In this document: positions 15,644-24,415 of the stretch, piece by piece | How the letters are laid out: each line of letters opens with the position of its first letter | Position numbering within the stretch: the stretch's first letter is position 1 | Origin: JALEFZ01 sp038527485 | GTDB taxonomy: Bacteria; Bacteroidota; Bacteroidia; J057 | Reading direction: 5' to 3' | NCBI GenBank assembly: GCA_038527485.1 | Contig: JBCBFT010000005.1 | Location: forward strand, 46,654-110,653 | DNA length: 64,000 nucleotides | Made by a program: the position numbers and the translations under genes | The notes under the pieces: generated by a model | What the model was told of the DNA's origin: nothing | Databases searched by the model: none | The model's input: only the letters and a program-made list of their open reading frames with translations

Positions 15644-16594
15644 TTACTCCTGTATCATGATAGTTTGAGTATGTACTTCTCTTCCTACAGATATGTTGAC
15701 AAAGTAAGTACCTTGAGGCAGTGAAGGTAGCCCCACTCGTATGGGTTGACGATCAAGTATTCGATGCCTGTGTTCTTGCCAGACAGATTGTCCCGTAACA
15801 TTGATAAGCGCAATCGAGAAAAAATTGCTCTTGGAATCGGGAAGTTCCAAGACCAGTTCATGGGTTTCCTCGGCATACCAAATCTTGAGGGGAGGAGCCA
15901 CACCCGCTTCTGCTATACTTGTAACTAGGTTACATTCTCCTGAGAAATTTGGGTTTTGCCACGAAATGAGGTTGTCTTCATAGCACCTCAACTGCCCCCT
16001 GAATAGATTCGCTGTGATGTCTCCATACATTCCTAAGGGTTGTTCGATAGGACCTATACGCTCCACAATGCCTTCATAGAAGCCCCATAAATTGGCATTC
16101 CCTTCTTCTAAGGGATGAGAATATTGGATGGCAAGCGGTACCCCTCCAAAGGAAAGGGTTGTAACGGAATCTATGGCCACCTTAAACGTAATCGTATCGG
16201 ATTGTTCTCCATTTTCTGCTGGAATGAAACCCACATAGCTTGTATCCTGAATTGTAAGGGTATCTCCGCTCATCAGATTCAAATCATAGATAAGATGAAA
16301 AGTTCCCTGGTAGTATCGATATACGCGATGAGATGCTTCATAGACAATTTCTAGGGAATCGAGGAATAGGCTTCCTGAGCCAAACTCTTCTACCTTCAAC
16401 ACCTTCGCTTGCTGCCCTGCTATAAAGGTATCTCTCACTACTTCTAGCGTATAATAGCCACAAGAAGGGGATTCTATATTGCAGAGTTCTGTATTGTAAT
16501 GCCACTTGGCCCCTATTGGAAACCAATCTTGAGCAAATAAACTTGTAAAAATCCCTAATAGGCAGAGTGATATAGATAATAATTGTCGCATCAT
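15644..16594 (-). CDS. Secreted protein with T9SS type A sorting domain
   Basis: A 316-aa secreted protein. Residues 1-21 are a Sec signal peptide ending FAQ before DWFPIGAKWHY, a common mature start in Bacteroidota secreted proteins. The body is beta-rich, with Cys pairs (CNIESPSCGYY) and no enzyme motif I recognise. The C-terminal 75 residues fit a T9SS type A sorting domain: an L-x-L-P-x-S-x-x-N-x-F segment, the INVTGQSVWQ turn, then LPQGTYFVNISVGREVHTQ, the Leu-Pro-x-Gly-x-Tyr strand and closing strand. The protein should cross the outer membrane through the T9SS and be attached at the cell surface or released. It is 9 nt downstream of the frameshifted subtilase, a likely co-transcribed partner. 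Confidence 0.75.
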   Translation of the reverse strand: MMRQLLSISLCLLGIFTSLFAQDWFPIGAKWHYNTELCNIESPSCGYYTLEVVRDTFIAGQQAKVLKVEEFGSGSLFLDSLEIVYEASHRVYRYYQGTFHLIYDLNLMSGDTLTIQDTSYVGFIPAENGEQSDTITFKVAIDSVTTLSFGGVPLAIQYSHPLEEGNANLWGFYEGIVERIGPIEQPLGMYGDITANLFRGQLRCYEDNLISWQNPNFSGECNLVTSIAEAGVAPPLKIWYAEETHELVLELPDSKSNFFSIALINVTGQSVWQEHRHRILDRQPIRVGLPSLPQGTYFVNISVGREVHTQTIMIQE

Positions 16595-16602
16595 GTTGGA
16601 TA

Positions 16603-19600
16603 TTAGCGGATAGAAGTCTTGATAAATTTACCAGTATAGACAGTATCTCGGTGGATGAGGCGATAGAGGTAAACTCCATTCGGGTATTCACTGATATCAA
16701 CCGAAGCCTTCCAGTTCATCGCCGAGGAAATCATCTGTGTGGTACGAATGATTCGGCCTTGCAAATCAAATACTTCTACTAAAGGACGGTTAGCAAAGCT
16801 TCCTGTAACTTGAAAGTTGATATTTCCTGCTGTTGGGTTTGGAAATACGACCAATTTGCTGTCTTCTAGAGGTGAAGGGGTATTTGTGGTAAAGGTAGTA
16901 GTATCGTTGAGGTAGAGCGAGATAGCTAGCCGAGCCGTATCAGCTGGTATAAAACGATTAACAGGGTCTCCTGAAGCAGTACTTCTGACGAATAAGTAGT
17001 ATCCTGAGGCTATTGCACTATTTTGTGAAAATGACTCTAAGGTTATTGCAGGTAGATTTGCAAGGCTTGTGGTGTTATCCTGTGATCCCAGTAAAGTTGA
17101 AGAGCTATTTCTAACCCAGGCTGTATCAACTCGAATTGAAGGTGCCTGAGTGTATGTATAGATATGCTGATACTTATATACATCTACGATGTAATTGGTC
17201 GCACTGCTGGGTAAGACCATAATCATCTGGGATAAATTTGATAATACCAGTAGAGACTGGAGTAGAAAGTGTATCTAGCACAACTGTAGATGTATAGTGC
17301 TGAATCCTGTATTTAGCTGTATCAAGTCGATCCAGCACTCGCCCCGCATGGACCAACCCATATCCAGTTAGATCATCGTATCCAACAACATTCTTATCTG
17401 TCGCGGTCCATTGTAGCATGTGCTCTACATCCTCTGGAGATAGATCGTCATAGCCTATCAAGGGATTAATGCGACTAAGCATGAGAGCTGCAACCCCTGC
17501 GACATGAGGAGCAGCTGCAGAGGTGCCATTGAAGGAGATATATTGCGCCTGTCCATTTACAGTTGTATCTGTGGTTTGAATCATGGCTAAGACTCCAGGA
17601 GCAATTACGTCCATTTCTCGTCCATAACTACTAAAGGGAGATTTCTCGCCATCGGTTTTTGAGGCTCCTACGGATAGGATATATTCATCTCGTATAGTGC
17701 TAGGAACAAAGTTAGCAGTGTTATTATTGTTCCCTCTTGCTGCCACTTGAACAACTTGGTTGCGAAACGCAAAATCTACTATTTCTCGGTATGTAGGTGA
17801 CGCCGCTCTAACACTTCCATAACTGTGATTGGTAATATGAACCCCAAGTCCAAAGTTATTAATGGTGTCTAGTGTAACGGCTTCCAGATAGGCATCTCGA
17901 TACAGGCTTCTATTACAAATTTTCCCTGAACAAACCCTCATAGAGTACAGGGAAATTCCATTTTGTAAATTATCTCCACCAGCTATTCCAGCTACCCCTA
18001 GTTGATTATTCCGTTGTGCTCCGATAATACCTGCGGCAGAGGTGCCATGATTTCCGCTCAAAGCAGAAGCAAAGATTCCTGACTGAAAAATAGAAATCGA
18101 ATTATTGTAAAAATCTGTTCCTCCCTTCACTACACTAGTTGCTGTATCCACCCCATCAAAACCAAAATCAGGATGGCGCCAATCAATTCCTTCGTCAAAA
18201 ACAGCCACCTTAATCTCTGGTCTGCCCACTTCATGGCTCCAAGCATCTTCTATGAATAGATGTCCATCTGGATAAGTAATAGATTGTAGGGAATGTTGTA
18301 AGGTATACAAAGAATCGTTTGGAAAAGAGGTTATCTCGTCCAAATAACAAAGCTCTGTATATCGAATTCCCGATAAGCTATCTAGTGCAGAGGCCACTTC
18401 ACTAACATCATATGTAGGCCCATCTGAAGCGTTGGGCAACCTGAGTATAAACGTAGTCCAAAAATCTGGCATGGGTACCTTTTCTCCTAATCGGCTGATG
18501 GAATGATCGGTATAGGTAGTCAAATTCCTAAATAACTTAATCAAAGTCCAATTCTCCAGCGTACCAAAGGTATCCAAAACACTATCCATTTCGCTGATTA
18601 GATTGGGAGATAAAAAGTCTTGGATGGTACCAAACGGTTTTAGAATTTGATTGACTCTGCTGGTATCGACCCATTCAGGCTCTACCCGGATGATTATTTG
18701 ATCAGGTTCATATAGCTGACTTGTACCAGGAAATACCTGAATATTGGATGGGAGATCCAGTATTTGGTAAGCCAAAGTCAGGTAGCGATCTCCTCCTAGA
18801 TCGCGAGAAAGACCTGTGATAAAAATATTCCCTAAAGGATTAACTACTAATGATAAAGGATGATCTGAAGCAGGTGAAACATGAGTATAATTCTGTTGCC
18901 ATTTAAGAAGGCCTTTACTTGAGTATTCAGTTAGACGGATTTCAGTAGACCCTGATGACGAAACTTCAGTACAAACTAACGTACCCCCATCTTGCAGGAC
19001 GAATAAGTCTTTAACCTGACTACTCCGATTATTTCCGTGTATAATTATTGGACTGGATAAAAGCGCCCCACTCGCACTGTATTTGAGAAGTTGTCCTCTT
19101 GTGTTAGAAGCGGTACCCGTAAACCCTCCAACCCAAACCTCATGATTACCATCTACAGCAATGGTCAAGCCCCCCTCTTGGCCACTTAGTGAACCATAGG
19201 ACCTTTCCCATACCAGTTGAAAGGAAGTATCAAGTTTGATTGTATATATTTCATAGTCATTCCCATTTTGAGCAGCAGCCCCTGTGATGTACATACTCCC
19301 ATCTGACGCTAACGCCATATCTGCAGGCTTATCAAAGCCAATACCTGGATTATCAGTAATTCCTTCTTCATCTAAAGTACCATTTGTTTTGTATGATAAA
19401 GTGACGTAATCCCAATCGCTAGTCGTCTCCCCGCTTCCACCAGTCACCATAAGACGATCACCTTCAGCCCAATACATAATCTTTACAGCGACATCTGACA
19501 AACCTGATCGGTCATAGCGTTTGGTCCAAATATGTTTCCCATTTGTATCAAGCTTTAACGTCGTATAGTCAAAATCCGTTCCAATTCCTTGGCTGGTACC

Positions 19601-20092
19601 TGTTATGTAAATATTACCCTGAGCATCGAAAGTTAGGCTACTTGGATAGTCTTCACCTTCACCTATTCCGTCATAGGTGTATTCCCATTCTAAGCTTCCG
19701 TTGGAAGAGTATTTTAAAATTAAATAGTCAGAGGTGCCATTGAGATCGCTCAAAGAAGCTGCACATACTACTATGTTTCCCCAAGCATCTACAATCAAGT
19801 CTACCCCGTAATCATCTACACTATCAATGTGATTATAGGTTTGTTGCCAAACCACTTGTCCTTCTATGTCATACTTGGTCAGTAAGACATCTAGTCCTTG
19901 ATCAATGACTTGGGTATTTCCTACTACATAAAGAAATTCACCTCCATAGGCTTTTGAAGATGTCCATGGAATTTGTGGATCAGGTAAGCCAGTGCTGAAA
20001 GACCAGTCTACATTTACATAAGTTTGGCCTAGCAACCCATACAATGGACTACTAATTAATAATAGCATAACAATAGAGGAAAATATGTTCAT
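16603..20092 (-). pseudogene. Beta-propeller subtilase with T9SS domain, frameshifted
   Basis: One gene split into two overlapping frames. The first frame (17174-20092, 972 codons) has a signal peptide, SBBP-type beta-propeller repeats (about residues 35-440, recurring GNIYITG and YSSNGSLEW-like units) and an S8 peptidase domain with the whole triad: Asp in VFDEGID (near 632), His in GNHGTS (near 680), Ser in FNGTSAAAPH (near 857). It then runs into an unrelated tail (DQLHRRC) and stops. The second frame (16603-17226) carries the natural continuation (VLPSSATNYIVDVYKY) and ends in a T9SS sorting domain (FPNPTAGNINF, LQGRIIR, YPNGVYLYRL). One extra base, or two missing, near 17200-17226 explains it. 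If real, the protease is made without its secretion signal; a base error is equally possible. Confidence 0.8.
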
Positions 20093-20265
20093 AGTTAAAA
20101 TGCTGTATGAGTGATTGGTTTTTACTTATCACCAGTGGTATATATTGACAATTTTTTGTCTTTTTTTAATAAAAAATATAGTCATTATCCAGGCTAAGCC
20201 CAAATTAGAGGTTAAATTTTTTGTTCAAACTTAATTCATGCTTCGATTTAGGGGAGTATTACATT

Positions 20266-20574
20266 ATGCCTTATAAGGACTTCCCCATTATTGAATTTAG
20301 TCTTGTAGATTATGCTGCAAAGCAGGTGGCCCAACTTCCAGATGATGCAGTATTAGATATGCCTCGTTTCTGGAATCCCAAAGCCTTCACACAGAAAGGA
20401 TACAATTGGTATTTCATTACCCCTGACCATGAGAGTGTATGCTCAAGGATATTTTGCATGAGTAGTCACCCAGAAATAGAGGAAATAGGGCAGTACTGTT
20501 ATTCCATTTCGCCCAAAGGAATCCAAGGAGGGAAGTTTAAGGTTACCCCCATCCTTCGTCCACTTTTGGGGTGA
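20266..20574 (+). CDS. Hypothetical small cytoplasmic protein (102 aa)
   Basis: Started at ATG 20266 because GGGGAG sits 10-15 nt before it; an upstream TTG in frame has no such site. The protein is soluble, with aromatic-rich segments (FWNPKAFTQKGYNWYFITPD) and two Cys, and no motif I know. It is the only plus-strand gene in the first 28 kb and sits between two minus-strand blocks. Coding character is moderate. The large palindrome that starts 31 bp after its stop may serve as a terminator for it. Confidence 0.5.
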   Translation: MPYKDFPIIEFSLVDYAAKQVAQLPDDAVLDMPRFWNPKAFTQKGYNWYFITPDHESVCSRIFCMSSHPEIEEIGQYCYSISPKGIQGGKFKVTPILRPLLG

Positions 20575-20604
20575 GTTTAAGGTGGATATGATTTGTAGTT
20601 GTCT

Positions 20605-20718
20605 CTGATCTTGGGCCTCTCTTAGCTTTTGAGAGCTTGTGGGTCAAGGGTCCTGCGTAGCAGGATTAACCTGCCCTTGAGGCGCAAGAGCTCAAAGGCT
20701 CCCTTTGTCTCAGATCAG
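20605..20718. repeat. Large imperfect palindrome over the end of the DUF4331 gene
   Basis: Nested inverted repeat. The outermost arms are CTGATCT (20605-20611) and AGATCAG (20712-20718). The next arms are TTTTGAGAGCTTGTGGGTCAAGGG-type (about 20627-20650) against a matching right arm to about 20697, with TCAAGGG (20644-20650) paired to CCCTTGA (20674-20680). The tip is TCCTGC-gta-GCAGGA (20651-20665). The right half codes for the last 18 codons of the DUF4331 gene, and its TAA (20666-20668) sits beside the tip hairpin. It could be an inserted palindromic element or a very strong transcription stop. Confidence 0.6.
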
Positions 20719-22720
20719 ATCCAACTTTATTTCTCCTGTGTAGATACTTGCAGGAGGATTGTACTGTAAAGCTCGTCACATTGGCCCCTACAGAAGCCAC
20801 CATTTCCGTACCCTGAGAGGAGGTACGACGAATGACAAAGCCTTCTTCATTCGTAGCATTGTCTTTCCATGTCAGAGGGACAATGAAAAAAGTCCCATTG
20901 TCAGCGACCAAATTTGAGGGAGCAGCCAAATCACCTGTAGGATCTAGCACAGTGGGCTGATCATAGATGACAGGCAGACCACCACATTTGCCATCTCCTG
21001 GCCAAGGTGTCTGTACATAGGGGAAGGAAGAACGAAACGTGGTATCGTTGGCCTCAATTCCTGTCGTATAGGTCAATACATCTAATAAATCCTGAGTGAC
21101 AGGAGAAGCATAAGGATCGTTGGGGTCAAAATCATCGTACCAAAGCCCAATAGCAGCCAAAACAACACCTCCCACAGCCTGCAACTCAATCCGTGTCACA
21201 TCATCTTCCAAACGACGTCCATTGGGGAAGCCATCCATATTGGGAATAAATTCTAAATAGGTATTGCCAGCGAAGGTAGGATCTGTCAATCCCAGCACAG
21301 CTGCCTGGATCAGTCCCGAAGAACTGAAAGCAGGATCGTTTCGGTCGGTGACAGGTGTCGCCATATTCAGACGGAGCATATCTCCTCCATTGGGTAAGAA
21401 GTTATTGACAAATGGCTTACCTGCGGCCAGTGGATTCCCATTTTTTCCTGTTGCGAGTTGGTAGGGAGGGAAATTAGGGACGCCTGTATGGAAAGCAGGC
21501 CAGAGATCGACTGAACGAGGCTTTCCTGCCGCAGGAAGTAACAGTGTACCAAAAATGGCATCATCCAGAGCTGTTCCAGCGACGGCTGCACTTCCCTTTA
21601 GTCCAAAAAGTCCGTCCTGTCCATTTCCAAAGTCAAAGGCACCGAGGGCACTTCGCTGAATCCTCAAGGCAGCAAAGGCGGGCACAGCACCGCCAAACTG
21701 GTCATCGTCCATATAAAGCGCCAATTCGGGATTGTAGAAGTATTCAAAATGATCTGGATTCTCATTGTAGGGCGTGCGAATGTTCCACTCATCTTTTTCC
21801 CCAATAGGGATCACCGCCTCATTGGTCAAGGGCATGCCCAAGCGCGAAACCTGTATCCACGGACCTGAATTTGCCACGGTTCCGTCTGCATGCAAGGTCT
21901 GCATCTGCTGGCGACTAGCCGAAGACCAAACCCCAATGACAAAGTCTCCATCCAAGATATCAGCGGCCATGTCGACCGTTTTTCCATCCTTTTGAAGGGT
22001 CGCAATCGGAACCTGGATCACGATAGAATGTGTGTTGAAACGGGCAAGGCCATCCCGCATGACATTCGTGCCTTGACGAGGAGAATTTCCTAAGTCAAAA
22101 ATCCCACCTAGATCCACGAAGAATGGATCATCGGCTGGACCACAGTAGACTTTTTCACCTGTAGACGCTGTCGTAATGGCTTGCTGGATCAGACTTTCAT
22201 AACTCGTGGCACCCAATCCGACAGGAGACGCTATCGAGCGCGCGCCAATATTGGGAGGAGGGACAATGCCGTTGGTAATGATGGCCACAAATGTATTCCC
22301 TCCGTCCATACTCCTTTCCAAAGTGTAGGTAGTCTTGAGATTTTGCTGTCCCAGACGGATATTGAAAAAGGTGGTCGGGTCTTCATTCACTTGCTGGAAT
22401 GTCGCACGGTAGATGATGTCATCACCTGGGGTCGTGACATCATTGTCTACATGAATTTCATATCGAATCCCTGTACCAAAGGTGTTGTAGTTGGGACCAC
22501 CAAACGGCAACTCCGCGGGGATGAAATTAGAAATCAAGGTGACAGTCTGGGGATCGTCAGGACTACGGAATGCATAGACATCCGTATTGTCTGCAAGGGG
22601 ATCGTTGGCGATCAGCGGAGCTTCTCTGTGACTAGAAGCCCAACTGTTCATCGGGACACAACAGAGGCTGGTGATCAGCCCCCAAATGCCCACATACAGA
22701 AACTGGGTTATTCGTTTCAA
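20666..22720 (-). CDS. DUF4331 domain secreted protein
   Basis: A 684-aa exported protein. The signal peptide (about residues 1-28) is followed by SSHREAPLIANDPLADNTDVYAF, the hallmark opening of DUF4331, and the domain continues to about residue 590 with expected blocks (F-I-P-A-E-L-P-F-G-G-P-N-Y, DNDVTTPGDDIIY, MAADILDGDFVIGVWSSASR). A fibronectin type III-like domain starts at APSNLVADN and reaches EEGFVIRRTSSQG and NVTSFTV, then stops matching: the last 30 residues are basic and Cys/Arg-rich and read through a palindrome. The FN3 domain and any T9SS tail are therefore truncated. DUF4331 function is unknown. The ECF sigma/anti-sigma pair lies just upstream on the same strand, an arrangement that suggests sigma-dependent expression. 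Confidence 0.8.
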   Translation of the reverse strand: MKRITQFLYVGIWGLITSLCCVPMNSWASSHREAPLIANDPLADNTDVYAFRSPDDPQTVTLISNFIPAELPFGGPNYNTFGTGIRYEIHVDNDVTTPGDDIIYRATFQQVNEDPTTFFNIRLGQQNLKTTYTLERSMDGGNTFVAIITNGIVPPPNIGARSIASPVGLGATSYESLIQQAITTASTGEKVYCGPADDPFFVDLGGIFDLGNSPRQGTNVMRDGLARFNTHSIVIQVPIATLQKDGKTVDMAADILDGDFVIGVWSSASRQQMQTLHADGTVANSGPWIQVSRLGMPLTNEAVIPIGEKDEWNIRTPYNENPDHFEYFYNPELALYMDDDQFGGAVPAFAALRIQRSALGAFDFGNGQDGLFGLKGSAAVAGTALDDAIFGTLLLPAAGKPRSVDLWPAFHTGVPNFPPYQLATGKNGNPLAAGKPFVNNFLPNGGDMLRLNMATPVTDRNDPAFSSSGLIQAAVLGLTDPTFAGNTYLEFIPNMDGFPNGRRLEDDVTRIELQAVGGVVLAAIGLWYDDFDPNDPYASPVTQDLLDVLTYTTGIEANDTTFRSSFPYVQTPWPGDGKCGGLPVIYDQPTVLDPTGDLAAPSNLVADNGTFFIVPLTWKDNATNEEGFVIRRTSSQGTEMVASVGANVTSFTVQSSCKYLHRRNKVGSDLRQREPLSSCASRAG

Positions 22721-22829
22721 AGCTTTAAATGATTAGGTGAAACAAAGATTTGTGACACCTACGTAAAGAAGGGAGTAAGTGGATGTTGAGAGAGTGATTT
22801 TTCTTGCGAATGATCATAAAAATACCATG

Positions 22830-22869
22830 TAGAAGAGGGCCATACGCTACGGAGCACGGCCCTCTTCTA
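22830..22869 (-). terminator. Strong hairpin terminator after the anti-sigma gene
   Basis: A perfect 12-bp stem (TAGAAGAGGGCC with GGCCCTCTTCTA, 16-nt loop) lies 30 nt downstream of the anti-sigma factor stop, followed on the minus strand by ACATGGTATTTTTATG. T-rich sequence also follows on the other strand. It separates the sigma operon from the DUF4331 gene. Confidence 0.7.
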
Positions 22870-22898
22870 TACACAAATAATTTTTTATTCTTGAAAAA

Positions 22899-23756
22899 TC
22901 AGACCGTTACATTACCCATGACGACCATTTGGCTCAAGGTGGGAGCTTCACTGCCTCCTGTAGGTTCGATGGTAATGGCGAAAGCAGCGGGTTTTCCTTC
23001 GATCTGTGTGAGGGTGGGTACGCTAGCCAAATCCGTAAGCAGCCCTGCCGAGACGGGCTGTCCGTCAATGATCGCCCAAAGCTGATATACTTGTTCCTCG
23101 GATAAGTTTTCCAACTGCCATTGATAAAGGCTAATTTGCTGTGTTTGGGGATTCCATTTTACCCATGCTTCAAAAGATTTTCCATCTACAGTGCTCTTCA
23201 ACTTGACATTTTCGCCTTGGGGATCACTCAAGTGCGCAATCCAGTCTGACTGTTCATCCACTTTTGTCTGAAGCGTCTGATTTTGCTGAGCAAATGTCTC
23301 TGATTGGGAAAGTAAATTCGTGTACTGAGCATCCGTACTTTGCCACTGCATGTAGAAGTAAATATTGCCTGACAAACTGAGGATCAATGCAACAGCAGCA
23401 GCCAGCATCCAACTGGGTACCATACTTTTGGGGGGCGGTGTAGCTTCTGAAGTGATGGAAACGATCGACGCTCCTTCTTTTCCTTCTCCATCTTTCTGAT
23501 TTTCTATCTGCGCCTCCTCTTCAGTTGCTATCGCATTCATGACTGAATCCATCACATCCAAACGCTTAGCAGGCGCATGACTTTCCCCCATTTGGATCAG
23601 TGTAGCTTCTATCGCTTCCACCTCTTGGCGTAAGCGTTCATCATTCATCACTTGCTGGTGGATATGGCGGGCCTCTTCCTCTGGCAACGTACCAAGGACA
23701 TATAATTCTAAAATACCCGATTCAATCAATTCTTCTACATTCATTTGCCCATCCAT
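22899..23756 (-). CDS. RskA-type anti-sigma factor
   Basis: A 285-aa inner-membrane anti-sigma factor. The cytoplasmic N-terminus has the zinc-finger-less anti-sigma opening (ESGILELYVLGTLPEEEA, about residues 12-29), where the YVLG-x-L-x-x-x-E motif replaces His/Cys ligands. One transmembrane helix is at about 116-135, followed by a coiled-coil linker and a periplasmic RskA domain (about 175-285) with the diagnostic YQLWAIIDGQPVSAG and FAITIEPTGGSEAPT segments. It binds the ECF sigma encoded immediately upstream, with which it overlaps by 16 nt, so the two are translationally coupled. Release of the sigma would need regulated proteolysis; the signal is unknown. Confidence 0.85.
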   Translation of the reverse strand: MDGQMNVEELIESGILELYVLGTLPEEEARHIHQQVMNDERLRQEVEAIEATLIQMGESHAPAKRLDVMDSVMNAIATEEEAQIENQKDGEGKEGASIVSITSEATPPPKSMVPSWMLAAAVALILSLSGNIYFYMQWQSTDAQYTNLLSQSETFAQQNQTLQTKVDEQSDWIAHLSDPQGENVKLKSTVDGKSFEAWVKWNPQTQQISLYQWQLENLSEEQVYQLWAIIDGQPVSAGLLTDLASVPTLTQIEGKPAAFAITIEPTGGSEAPTLSQMVVMGNVTV

Positions 23757-24295
23757 ACCCTCAATTCTTTAATGGCCTTTCTGACTCTTGTTTTGACCGT
23801 GCCCAAAGGAAGATCGAGCTTCTGAGCCATTTCTTGCTGTGAGTATCCCAAAAAGTAGGCAAGCTCTATGACCTCCTGATATTTAGGGTCCAATTTTTTG
23901 ACCATTTCTCTGACGCCTATTCCATCTATATACGGAGATTCGCTGGGTACTGGATTCCCTGCATCCGAAATGGCCGATGACGATCCGACATTGAAACTTT
24001 CCTTATATACTTTCGATCGCGTCTTATCTATAGCTGTACGACGACAAATATTCAAGAGCCATGTAAAAAGACGTCCCTTTTCAGGATCATACGTATGGGA
24101 ATTTTTCCAGATTTTGACCAAGCTCTCCTGCCAAACATCCTGTGCAAATGCCTCTGTCTTCACGATCCGCATGATCACCCCTACCAATGCGCGTTGGTAA
24201 TGCTGATCAATCAAACGCAATGCCTGACTGTCTTTTCTCCGAAAAAGCGCGACAATGTCTTTTTCTACGTTCGTTATCTCCTGACTAGAGGCCAA
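23741..24295 (-). CDS. ECF RNA polymerase sigma factor
   Basis: A 184-aa sigma-70-family protein with regions 2 and 4 only. Region 2 includes DVWQESLVKIWKNSHTYDPE and FTWLLNICRRTAIDKTR (about residues 50-90). Region 4 is YQEVIELAYFLGYSQQEMAQ plus LGTVKTRVRKAIKELR, a clear helix-turn-helix. The start must be TTG at 24293-24295: an in-frame TAA lies three codons upstream, and the first Met codon in the frame falls inside region 2. A weak start would keep sigma levels low. It overlaps the RskA-type anti-sigma gene and likely autoregulates the pair; the DUF4331 gene downstream is a candidate target. Confidence 0.88.
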   Translation of the reverse strand: MASSQEITNVEKDIVALFRRKDSQALRLIDQHYQRALVGVIMRIVKTEAFAQDVWQESLVKIWKNSHTYDPEKGRLFTWLLNICRRTAIDKTRSKVYKESFNVGSSSAISDAGNPVPSESPYIDGIGVREMVKKLDPKYQEVIELAYFLGYSQQEMAQKLDLPLGTVKTRVRKAIKELRVWMGK

Positions 24296-24415
24296 ATGTG
24301 TTTATTTAACTAATATAATATAGAAACGTTTCGCTTCAGCGGATTGAAAGATTATATGCGCACTTCCAAAGAGTAGGGAATAGCGTTTTCCTCAGCAGTC
24401 TTCTTTCAAAGAAAA

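Noticed and set aside
22181..22732. 183-codon plus-strand ORF
   Set aside because: It is the mirror of the strongly conserved DUF4331 N-terminal domain on the other strand.
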